DNA of 64,000 nucleotides from Algoriella xinjiangensis (GTDB lineage Bacteria; Bacteroidota; Bacteroidia; Flavobacteriales; Weeksellaceae): NCBI RefSeq assembly GCF_900115015.1, contig NZ_FOUZ01000005.1, positions 1 to 64,000 of the forward strand, read 5' to 3'. Shown piece by piece: positions 25,555 to 34,729 of this stretch (position 1 is its first letter; each line of letters starts with the position of its first letter). The notes under the pieces were generated by a model. It saw only the letters and a program-made list of their open reading frames with translations, ran no database searches and was not told where the DNA came from. The position numbers and the translations under genes were made by a program.

Positions 25555-26271
25555 ATGACAGATAGAGAAAAAGAAGATGATAGAATAAAATCTCCTTTCC
25601 GTCAAAAAGATTGGAACGAGATTAGAATTAACGATTCTTGGGCATTGTTCAAGATTATGGCAGAATTTGTAAACGGTTACGAAGCAATGTCGAAAATAGG
25701 ACCTTGTGTTTCTATTTTTGGATCTGCACGAACACCAAAAGGGCATAAATATTATGATTTAGCCGAAGACATTGCTTTTCAGTTAACAAAAATAGGTTTT
25801 GGTGTAATAACGGGCGGAGGACCATCAATTATGGAAGCAGCAAATAAAGGCGCACAAAAAGGTGGCGGATCGTCAGTTGGTTTAGGTATTACTTTACCAT
25901 TCGAAACGTCGTTAAATCCGTACATTGACCGCGAATATGAAATAAATTTTGATTATTTCTTTGCACGTAAAGTAATGTTTGTAAAATACTCGCAAGGGTT
26001 TATTGTAATGCCTGGAGGTTTTGGAACTTTAGATGAATTATTTGAAGCCATGACGTTGATACAAACCAAAAAAACAGGTCGTTTCCCAATTGTTTTAGTT
26101 GGTACAGAATATTGGTCTGGATTGTTGGATTGGATTAAGAAAACAGTATTAGAAGAAGGTTACATCGCCGAGAAAGATTTAGATCTTTTTAGATTAGTTG
26201 ATACTGCCGAAGAAGCTGTAACTCACATTAAAAATTTCTACGAAAAATATAATGTTAAGCTTAATTTTTAA
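25555..26271 (+). CDS. LOG-family protein (TIGR00730 type)
   Basis: A 238-residue Rossmann-like protein of the LOG family, originally annotated as lysine decarboxylase. Proven members are cytokinin-type nucleoside 5'-monophosphate phosphoribohydrolases or related nucleotide N-glycosidases. Visible are VSIFGSARTPKGHKYYD, the GGGPSIMEAANKGA motif, and PGGFGTLDELFEAMTLIQTKK carrying the catalytic PGGxGT-xx-E signature. The N-terminal 60 residues are a charged extension seen in longer LOG forms. The physiological substrate here is unknown. Confidence 0.9.
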   Translation: MTDREKEDDRIKSPFRQKDWNEIRINDSWALFKIMAEFVNGYEAMSKIGPCVSIFGSARTPKGHKYYDLAEDIAFQLTKIGFGVITGGGPSIMEAANKGAQKGGGSSVGLGITLPFETSLNPYIDREYEINFDYFFARKVMFVKYSQGFIVMPGGFGTLDELFEAMTLIQTKKTGRFPIVLVGTEYWSGLLDWIKKTVLEEGYIAEKDLDLFRLVDTAEEAVTHIKNFYEKYNVKLNF

Positions 26272-26289
26272 TAAGCTTATAGTAAACTA

Positions 26290-26321
26290 AAAAAACCTCA
26301 TCATTTGATGAGGTTTTTTTT
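26290..26321. terminator. Bidirectional terminator
   Basis: Stem aaaaaacctcatca / tgatgaggtttttt between the convergent LOG and susE genes. Confidence 0.85.
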
Positions 26322-26348
26322 AGAATTATTTATTGATGAGAAAAATAC

Positions 26349-27404
26349 TTATTGAGCTTCTACAGTATATGTTTTCTTATTAAAATTAGCTGTTATTTTA
26401 TATTTCCCAGCTTTAATCGTAATATTATCTCCATTTTCTTTTAATACACCTGGCGTGTCTGAACCTCCGTAGTTAACAGCATAATTTGGATCATTATTTA
26501 ATCTGAATTTAAACATACCGTCTTTAACAGTTAATGTTGTAGACCAAGCATCGATAGTACCATCATACGTTAATTTTGTATCTGGACCACCCCAACCGTT
26601 TGGTGTTGCATCACCAACTAATCCCCACGTAAATTTTTCAATTTTATAGGTTAAATTCGTTAAATCCATTGTGATTTTGTAAGAACCAAGCTCTGGGATA
26701 TTGATGTTTTTACCACCTTTGTCTAATTTATTATCTACAGGTTCGTTGTCACCGTAATCAAGTTCCCATTTATTGTCTTGTCTGAATTTAATTTGTGATA
26801 CACCATCTTTATTAAATTCAGTTACATTGATATAAGCGACATAAACATTGGTAACATCGGTTTTCCAGAAAGGAATATCTTTTTTTCCTCCCCAATCTGA
26901 CAAATCTCCAACAACACCCCAATTTGTAGATAAATCTGTAGGATAAGGTGTGATAGAAATTGAATTGATATTCGAAATTAATTGCTGAGAACCCGGTGTA
27001 CCAACAGAAGAAACAATTCTGTACTCAAAATCGCTTTGTACAAATGGTTCAGCACCCATGTCAATTGCAGTTGCATTTAATTCTTTTACAGAAATATCTG
27101 CAGTAATTTCACTAGTAGAAATAATTACTTTTGTTTTCTCAAAATTAGTTCCTTTTACAGCAATTTGCACTTCATATTTAGGTGGAGTCGCAATGCCATA
27201 ACTTGCAGCAGCCCATTTAAAAGTTACTGCATTTTGTGCTGCATTTTCTTCCAATAAAATCAAATTATTAGATGTTGGAGCATCTGCAACTGGTGCAACA
27301 AAAGTTGCAGGATCTAATTGAATGATAGAATCATCTTCGCTACAAGCACTTAACGTAAAAATACTTGCACATGCTAACGAAATATATTTAATAAAATTTT
27401 TCAT
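26349..27404 (-). CDS. susE: SusE-type starch-binding outer-membrane lipoprotein
   Basis: A 351-residue lipoprotein with lipobox TLSAC (Cys21), followed by SEDD, the acidic signal linked to surface display in Bacteroidota. An N-terminal SusE immunoglobulin-like domain (about 25-150) is followed by two starch-binding modules, starting near NWGVVGDLSDWGG and WGLVGDATPNGWGG, each with conserved aromatic residues. It should bind starch or maltodextrin at the cell surface beside SusCD. It is shorter than SusF (three modules), hence the SusE call. It is the last gene of the minus-strand susCDE operon, 1 bp after susD. Confidence 0.9.
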   Translation of the reverse strand: MKNFIKYISLACASIFTLSACSEDDSIIQLDPATFVAPVADAPTSNNLILLEENAAQNAVTFKWAAASYGIATPPKYEVQIAVKGTNFEKTKVIISTSEITADISVKELNATAIDMGAEPFVQSDFEYRIVSSVGTPGSQQLISNINSISITPYPTDLSTNWGVVGDLSDWGGKKDIPFWKTDVTNVYVAYINVTEFNKDGVSQIKFRQDNKWELDYGDNEPVDNKLDKGGKNINIPELGSYKITMDLTNLTYKIEKFTWGLVGDATPNGWGGPDTKLTYDGTIDAWSTTLTVKDGMFKFRLNNDPNYAVNYGGSDTPGVLKENGDNITIKAGKYKITANFNKKTYTVEAQ

Positions 27405-27405
27405 C

Positions 27406-29028
27406 TTAATAACCAGGATTTTGAGTTAAGTTTTTATTAACAGCCAATGCATTGAACGGAATTGGATAAATTGTTCTGTGACTATCTACATTCATTCCGT
27501 TTGCAATTCCACCTTTGAAAGGCCAATTGTAATTGGTTGTAAATTGGTTGAAACGAATTAAATCTACACGTCGTGTTCCTTCCCAATACATTTCGCGAGA
27601 GCGTTCTGCTAAAATAAAATCTAAATTAATAGAGGCTACATTTCCAGAAGTATTTCCGTATGCACGTTCGCGTAATTTGTTGATGTAAGTTAACGCTAAA
27701 CCTGCATCTCCACCACCTCTAAGTGCTGCTTCTGCATAATTTAAATACATTTCTCCAACACGGAAAATAGGAATGTCAACATCAGCATGTTCACCTGTAT
27801 TGTTGTTTCCGTTTGTTCCATCAGATTTTTTATTCGAGAATTTTTTGATGGCATAACCTTGCTTAAATTCAGAAACATTTTCAATTTCGAAAGTTTGTCC
27901 GTCTGTATGAAACATAGCGCGTTTATCTGTCCAAGCAGTAGGATTTCCTGTTCCATTGTTTTGAGAAACTGAGTTAGAAAATTGATTAACTAATGCTTTT
28001 GTAGTACGTGGACCACCCCAACCACCGTTTACACCATAATCTGCAGGAGCCATAGTTCCTCCGATTTTAGATTTCACGATAAAAGTTGCTCCTCCGTAAG
28101 TTGTTGAATAACGTCCATCAAAATTTATGGCGAAAATATTTTCGTTTTGCGCACCATTTGTGTCATTATCAGCCAAAAATAATTCGTCGTAAGCTGATCC
28201 GTTTCCGTTTTTATCAACTGTATTTAAAATATAGCCAGATTCGATTGCTTTTTTAGAATATTCTGCTGCTTCTTTGTATTTATTTTGTTTAACATAAACC
28301 TCAGAGTTTAAGTATAAACGAGATAATAAAGCATAAGCTGCTGCTTTGTCTACACGACCATATTCGTTAGATTTTGGTTCTGCTAGTTGAACTTCTAAAT
28401 CTTTTAATTCAGTTTCTACGAACGTATATATTTCTTGGCGATTATTTTGCTTTGGTAATTCTAACGAAACCTTTGTAACCAATGGAACGTTTGCGAACAT
28501 ATCCATCAAATTATAATAAGCGTATGCGCGAATAAAACGAGCTTCAGCAATAAATTTCTTTACTTCTGCATCTTTTTCTCCTAAAGCTTCTGCTTTTTCT
28601 ATAAATGAATTAGAAAAAGAAACAGTTTGTGCCAAACGGAAATACATTGCTTCTATAAATGGATTACTTGCTCCCCAATTCATCGCATGTAGATTTGGTA
28701 AACCAGCATCTCCCCAACCAACAATTGCTTCGTCTGTTGTTAATTCGTTTAAATAAAACATTAAACGCGTGTATTGAGATGTACCTTCGTCTATACCAAC
28801 GATATCTGGTTGTCCAGCTGGACCTTCTTGTCCTGTAAGTGATAATGATGCATATATTTTTCCTAATGCAGCTTTTGCTTCTTGTGGATTAGAAAAAACT
28901 TGATTTTCTGTTACCATATCAGGATCTATTGGATCTAAATCTAAATCGTCTTGACAAGAAGTCATCGCAAATAAAGAAAAGATTCCAATTAATGCTATTT
29001 TGTTAATATTAAATATATTTAATTTCAT
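27406..29028 (-). CDS. susD: SusD/RagB-type outer-membrane glycan-binding lipoprotein
   Basis: A 540-residue SusD-family protein that caps the SusC pore and binds glucan. The start is set at the ATG giving MKLNIFNINK, because this puts the lipobox (FAMTSC, Cys25) in a normal signal peptide; the frame could extend upstream into susC, but that would bury it. Cys25 is followed by QDDLDLD, consistent with surface export. SusD marks include ENQVFSNPQEAKAALGKIY, ARFIRAYAYYNLMDMFANVPL and the C-terminal RSREMYWEGTRRVDLIRFNQF and YPIPFNALAVNKNLTQNPGY. Confidence 0.93.
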   Translation of the reverse strand: MKLNIFNINKIALIGIFSLFAMTSCQDDLDLDPIDPDMVTENQVFSNPQEAKAALGKIYASLSLTGQEGPAGQPDIVGIDEGTSQYTRLMFYLNELTTDEAIVGWGDAGLPNLHAMNWGASNPFIEAMYFRLAQTVSFSNSFIEKAEALGEKDAEVKKFIAEARFIRAYAYYNLMDMFANVPLVTKVSLELPKQNNRQEIYTFVETELKDLEVQLAEPKSNEYGRVDKAAAYALLSRLYLNSEVYVKQNKYKEAAEYSKKAIESGYILNTVDKNGNGSAYDELFLADNDTNGAQNENIFAINFDGRYSTTYGGATFIVKSKIGGTMAPADYGVNGGWGGPRTTKALVNQFSNSVSQNNGTGNPTAWTDKRAMFHTDGQTFEIENVSEFKQGYAIKKFSNKKSDGTNGNNNTGEHADVDIPIFRVGEMYLNYAEAALRGGGDAGLALTYINKLRERAYGNTSGNVASINLDFILAERSREMYWEGTRRVDLIRFNQFTTNYNWPFKGGIANGMNVDSHRTIYPIPFNALAVNKNLTQNPGY

Positions 29029-29041
29029 TTTGTGTACAATT

Positions 29042-31972
29042 TTAGAAGTTAACATTTAAGCCAAAGACAAAAGTTCTTGGTCTTGGATAGAAATTTCTAT
29101 CAATTCCGTCAAATACTTCTGGGTCAATCCCGTCGTAATTTGTAAATAAAGCAACATTTTGAACTGCTCCATATAAGCGAACATCCATTCCTTTTATCGC
29201 TTGTTTTAGGTTATAACCTACAGTAATATTGTCGATACGGAAGAAAGATCCATCTTGAACATAATGATCACTTGTTAGATTAGTTGCTGTAATTGCAGAA
29301 AAACCAGTGTTGTAATAATCTGTATGTACGTTAGATAAATAACCTTGTCCGTTACCAGTTGCTTTTGCTAAATACCCTTTTGCAGATGCAACGTTGTTAT
29401 AAACATAGTTTCCGATGCTTGCACGAGCAGTTGCTGATAAATCCCAGTTTTTATATCTGAAATGAGTATTGAATCCCATTGTAACATCAGCAAATGGAGA
29501 TTTGTGTAAATAGCGGTCATCTTCGTTAATAACGCCATCTTTGTTTAAATCCTCATAAGCACCTTCTACTGGTTTTCCGTTTGCATCATAAATTTGTTTG
29601 TAAACTAAATATGAAAATGGCGTATAACCTTCTTTGTGAACTTGTACATTAACTCCAGTTCCTCCATCAATTCCACCAACATAATTGTCATTTTTTAGGT
29701 TAACAATTTTGTTGTCATTGTAAGCGATGTTGTAACCAAAAGACCAATCAAAATCTTTTGATTTGATGATATCTGCATTAATGCTAAACTCAACTCCTTT
29801 GTTCTCCATATCTCCAATATTTTGTTTAATCTTATTAGAGAAATTGGTAAACTGATCAACATAAACTTCGGCAATTAAGTCTTTTGTTTTCTTTTGATAA
29901 ATATCTAAACTACCATAAATTCTGTTGTTAAATAAAGCATAATCAATTCCAATATTTAATGTATTTGAGATTTCCCATTTCAAATTTGGATTGACTTTTT
30001 CTGGACGATAAACTTGATAAAATTTATCTCCAAACTGATATTGTGCTGACGATAAACTTTGTGTATAACGTGTTAAATATAAATAATCTTCTAAACCATT
30101 TACATTACCAACTTGTCCGTATCCAACTCTAAATTTAAGGTCGCTAAGTGTCGTGTTTCCTTTTAAAAATTCTTCGTTTGCAACATTCCAAGCAAATGCT
30201 GCTGATGGAAAATATCCCCAACGATCATTTGGATTTAATTTAGAAGAAGCATCTGCACGTAAAGTAGCAGTTAAGATATAACGGTTGTCGTAGTTGTAAT
30301 TTACACGTCCGTAATAAGATAATAAAACACTTTCGTATTTGTCTACAACAACTGCAATTTGATTAAGTTCTGCTTTTTCTGAATCGAAAGAGAATTTATC
30401 GAATCCAAATTTTTGATAACCATAACCAACAACTGCATTTAAAGTAGAAGCACCAAAAGATTTATTATATGTTAAGTAAGCATCTAATAATTTGTTTGAA
30501 AACTCATTACTAAAGTTGCTGTAAGAACCATCCCATTTCGTGTTTTTACTTGGCAAAGCGTAGTTAGAAACTTTTCGTCCGTTTGCATTCGTAATATCAT
30601 AACCAACATTTACTGTAGCCGTTAAATCTGGTAAAAAATGTAATTTGTAATCTACTTTTGCATTTCCTGCAAAACGTCTTGTTTCAGAAGTGTCGTTTAC
30701 TTCGTTTAGTAATGCAACAGGATTGTTTGGTGTTAAATCTCTCAAGAAATATTTACCATCAATTAATTGCGTATAAACATTATATCCTTGCCAAGAATTA
30801 ATACCATTCGAATAAACTTCTTGTGTAGGATCAAATTCTAAAGCTGCACCAATAGCATCGCGATTTGCGAATTGATTTTCGATGTATGAACCTCTTGCAT
30901 TAATCTCGAATTTTAAATGATCGTCTAATAAAGTTGGATTAAGATTAACACTCAACGTTGTACGATTGATGTTGTCACCTCTTAAAATACCATCTTGGTC
31001 TGTATTAGAAACCGAGAAACGAGCAGGCATAAAATCACCAATTTTACCAACAGCACTAAAATTATGGTCGAAACCAACGGCTGTTTTATAAATTAATTTT
31101 TGCCAATCTGTATTTGTATTTCCAAGCTTCGCTATATCATCTGCACTTCCATGCTCTTTTACAAGTGCTCTAAACTGATCTCCGTTCATCATGTCAACCA
31201 TTTTGATTGGATCGTAAACAGAAGTTGTAGAATTATAGCTGTATTTAAATTGTTTTCCTTTTCCTTTTTTAGTTGTGATCAAAACAACACCATTCGCAGC
31301 ACGAGAACCATAAATTGCAGTTGCCGAAGCATCTTTCAAAATTGTCATCGTTTCGATATCATTTGGATTTAAGAAATCTAATGGATTTCTAGAACCACCA
31401 ATTTTTTCGTCAGATAATGGTAAACCATCAACAACATATAAAGGTTCGCGATTTAATGAAATAGAACTATTTCCACGAATTAATATTTTTTGATCATCAC
31501 CAGGAGCTCCACCACTAGAAGTTACAACAACTCCGGCAATTTTACCTGTCATTAATTCTTGTGCAGATGTAATAGATCCTTTGTTAAAATCTTCTGAATT
31601 TAATTGATTTACAGAACCAGTAACATCAGATTTTTTTGCAGTACCATAACCAATAACGATTACTTCTTTTAAATCTTGAGTTGTTTTGGCCAAACGTAGT
31701 TTCAATTCGTTTTGTCCAGCAAATGTAAATTCTTGATCATCATAACCAAAATATGTAATGGTAATTATATCACCATCATTTGCCTCTAATGTAAAGTTAC
31801 CTTGTTCGTCAGAAATAGTAGACTCTCCTGTTGTAATGTTCGAAACATCTGCACCAGCAAGAACTGCACTATTTGTGTTATCGTAAACCGTTCCTTTTAC
31901 CGCTGTTTGAGCAGATAAAATAGCTGGGCTAGATAAAACTAAGGCAATAAGAGATTGTTTTAAAATCCTCAT
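29042..31972 (-). CDS. susC: SusC/RagA-type TonB-linked outer-membrane transporter
   Basis: A 976-residue TonB-dependent channel importing starch oligosaccharides. In order: signal peptide (to about residue 22), a carboxypeptidase-like beta-sandwich domain (about 23-105, ending ITYFGYDDQEF), the TonB-box/plug region with ELMTGKIAGVVVTSSGGAPG and ILIRGNSSISL, PLYVVDGLPL, then a long beta-barrel ending in Phe (FVFGLNVNF). Length is typical. First gene of the susCDE operon, with 13 bp to susD, and divergent from the LacI-type regulator. Confidence 0.95.
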   Translation of the reverse strand: MRILKQSLIALVLSSPAILSAQTAVKGTVYDNTNSAVLAGADVSNITTGESTISDEQGNFTLEANDGDIITITYFGYDDQEFTFAGQNELKLRLAKTTQDLKEVIVIGYGTAKKSDVTGSVNQLNSEDFNKGSITSAQELMTGKIAGVVVTSSGGAPGDDQKILIRGNSSISLNREPLYVVDGLPLSDEKIGGSRNPLDFLNPNDIETMTILKDASATAIYGSRAANGVVLITTKKGKGKQFKYSYNSTTSVYDPIKMVDMMNGDQFRALVKEHGSADDIAKLGNTNTDWQKLIYKTAVGFDHNFSAVGKIGDFMPARFSVSNTDQDGILRGDNINRTTLSVNLNPTLLDDHLKFEINARGSYIENQFANRDAIGAALEFDPTQEVYSNGINSWQGYNVYTQLIDGKYFLRDLTPNNPVALLNEVNDTSETRRFAGNAKVDYKLHFLPDLTATVNVGYDITNANGRKVSNYALPSKNTKWDGSYSNFSNEFSNKLLDAYLTYNKSFGASTLNAVVGYGYQKFGFDKFSFDSEKAELNQIAVVVDKYESVLLSYYGRVNYNYDNRYILTATLRADASSKLNPNDRWGYFPSAAFAWNVANEEFLKGNTTLSDLKFRVGYGQVGNVNGLEDYLYLTRYTQSLSSAQYQFGDKFYQVYRPEKVNPNLKWEISNTLNIGIDYALFNNRIYGSLDIYQKKTKDLIAEVYVDQFTNFSNKIKQNIGDMENKGVEFSINADIIKSKDFDWSFGYNIAYNDNKIVNLKNDNYVGGIDGGTGVNVQVHKEGYTPFSYLVYKQIYDANGKPVEGAYEDLNKDGVINEDDRYLHKSPFADVTMGFNTHFRYKNWDLSATARASIGNYVYNNVASAKGYLAKATGNGQGYLSNVHTDYYNTGFSAITATNLTSDHYVQDGSFFRIDNITVGYNLKQAIKGMDVRLYGAVQNVALFTNYDGIDPEVFDGIDRNFYPRPRTFVFGLNVNF

Positions 31973-32006
31973 ATATTTTTCGTTTTGTTTCGTTAATTTT
32001 TAATTT

Positions 32007-32023
32007 ATATTTTTACTTCTCAA
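32007..32023. promoter_or_regulatory. 17-bp motif shared by the susC and MFS promoter regions
   Basis: atatttttacttctcaa occurs here and, in the same plus-strand orientation, at 33296-33312. Here it falls between the susC -7 box and the susC start codon. Candidate regulatory site. Confidence 0.4.
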
Positions 32024-32026
32024 TCT

Positions 32027-32034
32027 CAAATATA
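32027..32034 (-). promoter_or_regulatory. Candidate -7 box for susCDE
   Basis: Reads TATATTTG on the minus strand, an exact TAnnTTTG match about 55 bp before the susC ATG. Confidence 0.45.
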
Positions 32035-32080
32035 AGTCGTTTAAATGATTGATTGTGTATGTGGTACACCGAGTAGTTTA

Positions 32081-32096
32081 ACGAAAACGTTTGCGT
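32081..32096. promoter_or_regulatory. Candidate LacI-type operator
   Basis: acgaaaacgtttgcgt is a 16-bp near-palindrome with a central CG (one mismatched pair), the form bound by LacI-family proteins. It lies in the divergent gap between susC and the LacI-type gene, about 50 bp upstream of the susC -7 box. Confidence 0.5.
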
Positions 32097-32196
32097 GTTA
32101 ATAAATAATTAAATTATTTGCTAAACAGTGTTAATTTCTGATAAAAAAGGCAGAAATTAGTCATATTAGATTGATGGTATAGGTAGAGAGAAGATT

Positions 32197-33216
32197 ATGA
32201 AAAAAAATTTAACGTTAAAACAGATTGCAAAAGAATTAGATGTTTCAATTTCAACGGTTTCAAAGGCATTAAAGAACAGCGATGAAATTAGCGAAGCAAC
32301 TCGTCAAAAGATTCAAGCATTTGCAAAATTGTACAATTATAAACCCAATAATATTGCATTAAGCCTTAAGAATAGAAAAACAAAAACGATAGCGGTGATA
32401 ATTCCCGAAATTGTTCACGATTTTTTCGCAATGGTCATTAGTGGAATAGAAAACTTAGCCAATCAATACGGATATAATGTCTTAATTTGTTTATCAAACG
32501 AGTCGTATGAGCGCGAAGTAATCAATATGGAAATGCTTGCATCGGGTAGTATAGACGGTTTTGTGATCTCATTATCAAAGGAAACTCAAGCCAAAAAAGA
32601 CTATCATCACATCAAAGAAATCATCAACCAAGGCATGCCAGTTGTGATGTTTGACCGTGTTACACGCGAAGTTTACACCGACAAAGTAATAATAGATGAT
32701 GTACTTGCTACACAAGAAGCAATTCAGTATTTTATAAGCAAAGGACGCAAAAAAATAGGCTTTATTACAACGCCAGATTATATAAGTGTCGGAAGATTAA
32801 GAACAGAAGGTTATAAAAGAACCTTGGAAGCAAACGGAATTGAAGTGGACGAAAACTTGATTTTACGTATCGAAGATGAGAGTAAAATGGACACTATGAT
32901 TGAGGAGTTTTTTGATAAAAACAAATTTGATGCAGTTATGGCGGTTAACGAATTGTATGCAGTTAATGTTTTGAAAACGGCTTTGAGAAGAGGTTTTAAA
33001 ATTCCAGAAGACTTACATTTAATAGCTTTTACAGATGGTGTAATCTCAAAGAATTCAATTCCAAGTATTTCTACCGTAAAACAAAATGCATTTAAAATGG
33101 GCGAAATCGCAGCTCGTTTATTAATTCAGAAATTAGAGTCAGAAAACGAACACGAACATTATATTACAGAGGTTGTAGGAACCGAATTATTACACCGAGA
33201 AACTACAACGATTTAG
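32197..33216 (+). CDS. LacI-family transcriptional regulator of the starch/maltose locus
   Basis: A 339-residue regulator with an N-terminal LacI helix-turn-helix (LTLKQIAKELDVSISTVSKAL, about 5-25), the hinge NIALSLKNRKTKTIAVIIPE, and a periplasmic-binding-protein-type sugar-sensing domain with AVNELYAVNVLKTALRRGFKIPEDLHLIAFTDG. It is transcribed away from susC and toward the maltose genes, so it is the likely regulator of both. The effector is probably maltose or a related oligosaccharide (inference). It replaces the SusR-type activator used by Bacteroides. Confidence 0.93.
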   Translation: MKKNLTLKQIAKELDVSISTVSKALKNSDEISEATRQKIQAFAKLYNYKPNNIALSLKNRKTKTIAVIIPEIVHDFFAMVISGIENLANQYGYNVLICLSNESYEREVINMEMLASGSIDGFVISLSKETQAKKDYHHIKEIINQGMPVVMFDRVTREVYTDKVIIDDVLATQEAIQYFISKGRKKIGFITTPDYISVGRLRTEGYKRTLEANGIEVDENLILRIEDESKMDTMIEEFFDKNKFDAVMAVNELYAVNVLKTALRRGFKIPEDLHLIAFTDGVISKNSIPSISTVKQNAFKMGEIAARLLIQKLESENEHEHYITEVVGTELLHRETTTI

Positions 33217-33219
33217 TAG

Positions 33220-33269
33220 CTTTTTTTTGGTTAAATTATTGTTAGACTTGCAATAATCCCAAAAAAAAG
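33220..33269. repeat. Long imperfect inverted repeat after lacI
   Basis: Outer arms cttttttttgg / ccaaaaaaaag enclose inner arms attattg / caataat with a small bulge. It starts just after the lacI stop codon. It lacks a 3' T tract on the plus strand, so it is not a normal terminator. Confidence 0.5.
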
Positions 33270-33295
33270 TTTTAACATTGTAAACAAATCAAAAC

Positions 33296-33312
33296 ATATT
33301 TTTACTTCTCAA
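33296..33312. promoter_or_regulatory. Second copy of the 17-bp shared motif
   Basis: Identical to 32007-32023. Here it is just upstream of the MFS -7 box (33325-33332). Confidence 0.4.
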
Positions 33313-33324
33313 AAAACAAAAATA

Positions 33325-33332
33325 TAGTTTTG
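33325..33332 (+). promoter_or_regulatory. Candidate -7 box for the maltose operon
   Basis: TAGTTTTG matches TAnnTTTG and is 46 bp before the MFS start codon, which suggests that the operon can be transcribed independently of lacI. Confidence 0.45.
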
Positions 33333-33378
33333 ATAAGCATAAAACGCTTATCGTAAAATACATAAAAAATTACGATAA
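33332..33378 (+). promoter_or_regulatory. Two mutually exclusive hairpins in the MFS leader
   Basis: Arms gataagc (33332-33338) / gcttatc (33346-33352), and ttatcgtaa (33348-33356) / ttacgataa (33370-33378), overlap, so only one can form at a time. The second covers the first base of the start codon. The first may instead act as a DNA operator at the transcription start. Confidence 0.4.
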
Positions 33379-34724
33379 TGGAAAAGCGTAGATTAGGGTT
33401 TTGGGAAATCTGGAATTTAAGTTTCGGATATTTCGGAATCCAAATGGGATTCGCACTACAAAATGCAAACGCAAGTAGAATCCTGCAAACTTTTGGTGCA
33501 GATTTGCACGAATTACCTCTATTTTGGATAGTAGCTCCTTTAATGGGCTTAATTATTCAACCAATCATTGGTCATTATTCTGATAAAACCTGGACAAGGT
33601 TTGGTCGTCGTAAACCTTACTTTTTAGTAGGAGCCGTTTTGGCAAGTTTGGGGTTAATTTTATTGCCGCAGGCAGGTGCTTTTACCGCTTTGATGCCCGC
33701 CTTATGGATGGGTGCAGGTTTTCTGATGATTATGGACGCCTCGTTTAATATTGCAATGGAACCTTTCCGTGCATTAGTGGCAGATATTTTACCTTCGGAC
33801 CAACGCACATTAGGATTTTCTGTGCAAACTGCTTTAATTGGTTTCGGAGCCGTTTTAGGTTCGTGGTTGCCTTATATTTTAAGCAATTGGATTGGTGTTG
33901 ATAGCCATGCCGATAAAGGCGAAGTTCCTTTTCATTTAATTTTATCATTTATAATCGGAGCAATTGTTTTAATAGCATCAGTATTGGTCACTATTTTAAC
34001 AACAAAAGAATATTCGCCCGAAGAGTTAGAAGCATTAGAAAGAGCCGAAGGCAGAGAAGTTGTAAAAGAAAAAGAAACAAGTATTTTTCAAATTTTTACT
34101 GATTTCAAAAATATGCCTAAAACCATGAAACAATTAGGTTTGGTTCAGTTTTTTACATGGTTTGCATTATTTGGTATGTGGGTATATTCTACGCCAGCAA
34201 TTGCGCATCATGTATACGGTTTACCATTAAGCGATACTTCTTCGCAAACTTATAATGAGGCTGGAGATTGGGTTGGTATTATCTTCGGAGTTTACAATGC
34301 AGTTTCTGCAGTTTTTGCTTTCTTTTTACCTGCAATCGCACTTAAAATTGGACGAAAAGCAACACATTCAGTTTCTTTAGTTATTGGTGGTTTAGGATTA
34401 ATCTCGATTTATTTTATTCACGATCCTAAATTATTAATTCTATCAATGGTTGGTGTTGGTATTGCATGGGCAAGTATTTTGGCAATGCCATACGCAATTT
34501 TAGCAGGTTCTATTCCTGCGAAAAAAATGGGCGTTTATATGGGAATTTTCAATTTCTTTATATGTGCTCCACAAATTTTTAATTCACTATTCGGTGGATC
34601 AATCGTTACAAATTTATACGGAGGAAATCCAATTTATGCTATTATGACAAGTGGTGTAGCGCTAATTATTGCAGCCATTTTTGTTTTAAAAGTAAAAGAC
34701 GATGAAAAACCAATCAAAGCATAA
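33378..34724 (+). CDS. MFS maltose/oligosaccharide transporter
   Basis: A 448-residue inner-membrane protein with about twelve helices of the SLC45/GPH-like MFS group. The region YSDKTWTRFGRRKPYFLVGA (loop 2-3) is the typical motif, and the N-terminus (GFWEIWNLSFGYFGIQMGFALQ) matches the sugar-transporter branch found in Bacteroidota maltose clusters. It is followed 5 bp later by beta-phosphoglucomutase and then by maltose phosphorylase, which argues for maltose uptake. Its leader contains candidate regulatory hairpins. Confidence 0.9.
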   Translation: MEKRRLGFWEIWNLSFGYFGIQMGFALQNANASRILQTFGADLHELPLFWIVAPLMGLIIQPIIGHYSDKTWTRFGRRKPYFLVGAVLASLGLILLPQAGAFTALMPALWMGAGFLMIMDASFNIAMEPFRALVADILPSDQRTLGFSVQTALIGFGAVLGSWLPYILSNWIGVDSHADKGEVPFHLILSFIIGAIVLIASVLVTILTTKEYSPEELEALERAEGREVVKEKETSIFQIFTDFKNMPKTMKQLGLVQFFTWFALFGMWVYSTPAIAHHVYGLPLSDTSSQTYNEAGDWVGIIFGVYNAVSAVFAFFLPAIALKIGRKATHSVSLVIGGLGLISIYFIHDPKLLILSMVGVGIAWASILAMPYAILAGSIPAKKMGVYMGIFNFFICAPQIFNSLFGGSIVTNLYGGNPIYAIMTSGVALIIAAIFVLKVKDDEKPIKA

Positions 34725-34729
34725 TTATT

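Noticed and set aside
29029-29055. Upstream extension of susD into the end of susC
   Set aside because: It would place nine residues ahead of a normal lipoprotein signal peptide; the internal ATG gives the expected lipobox distance.
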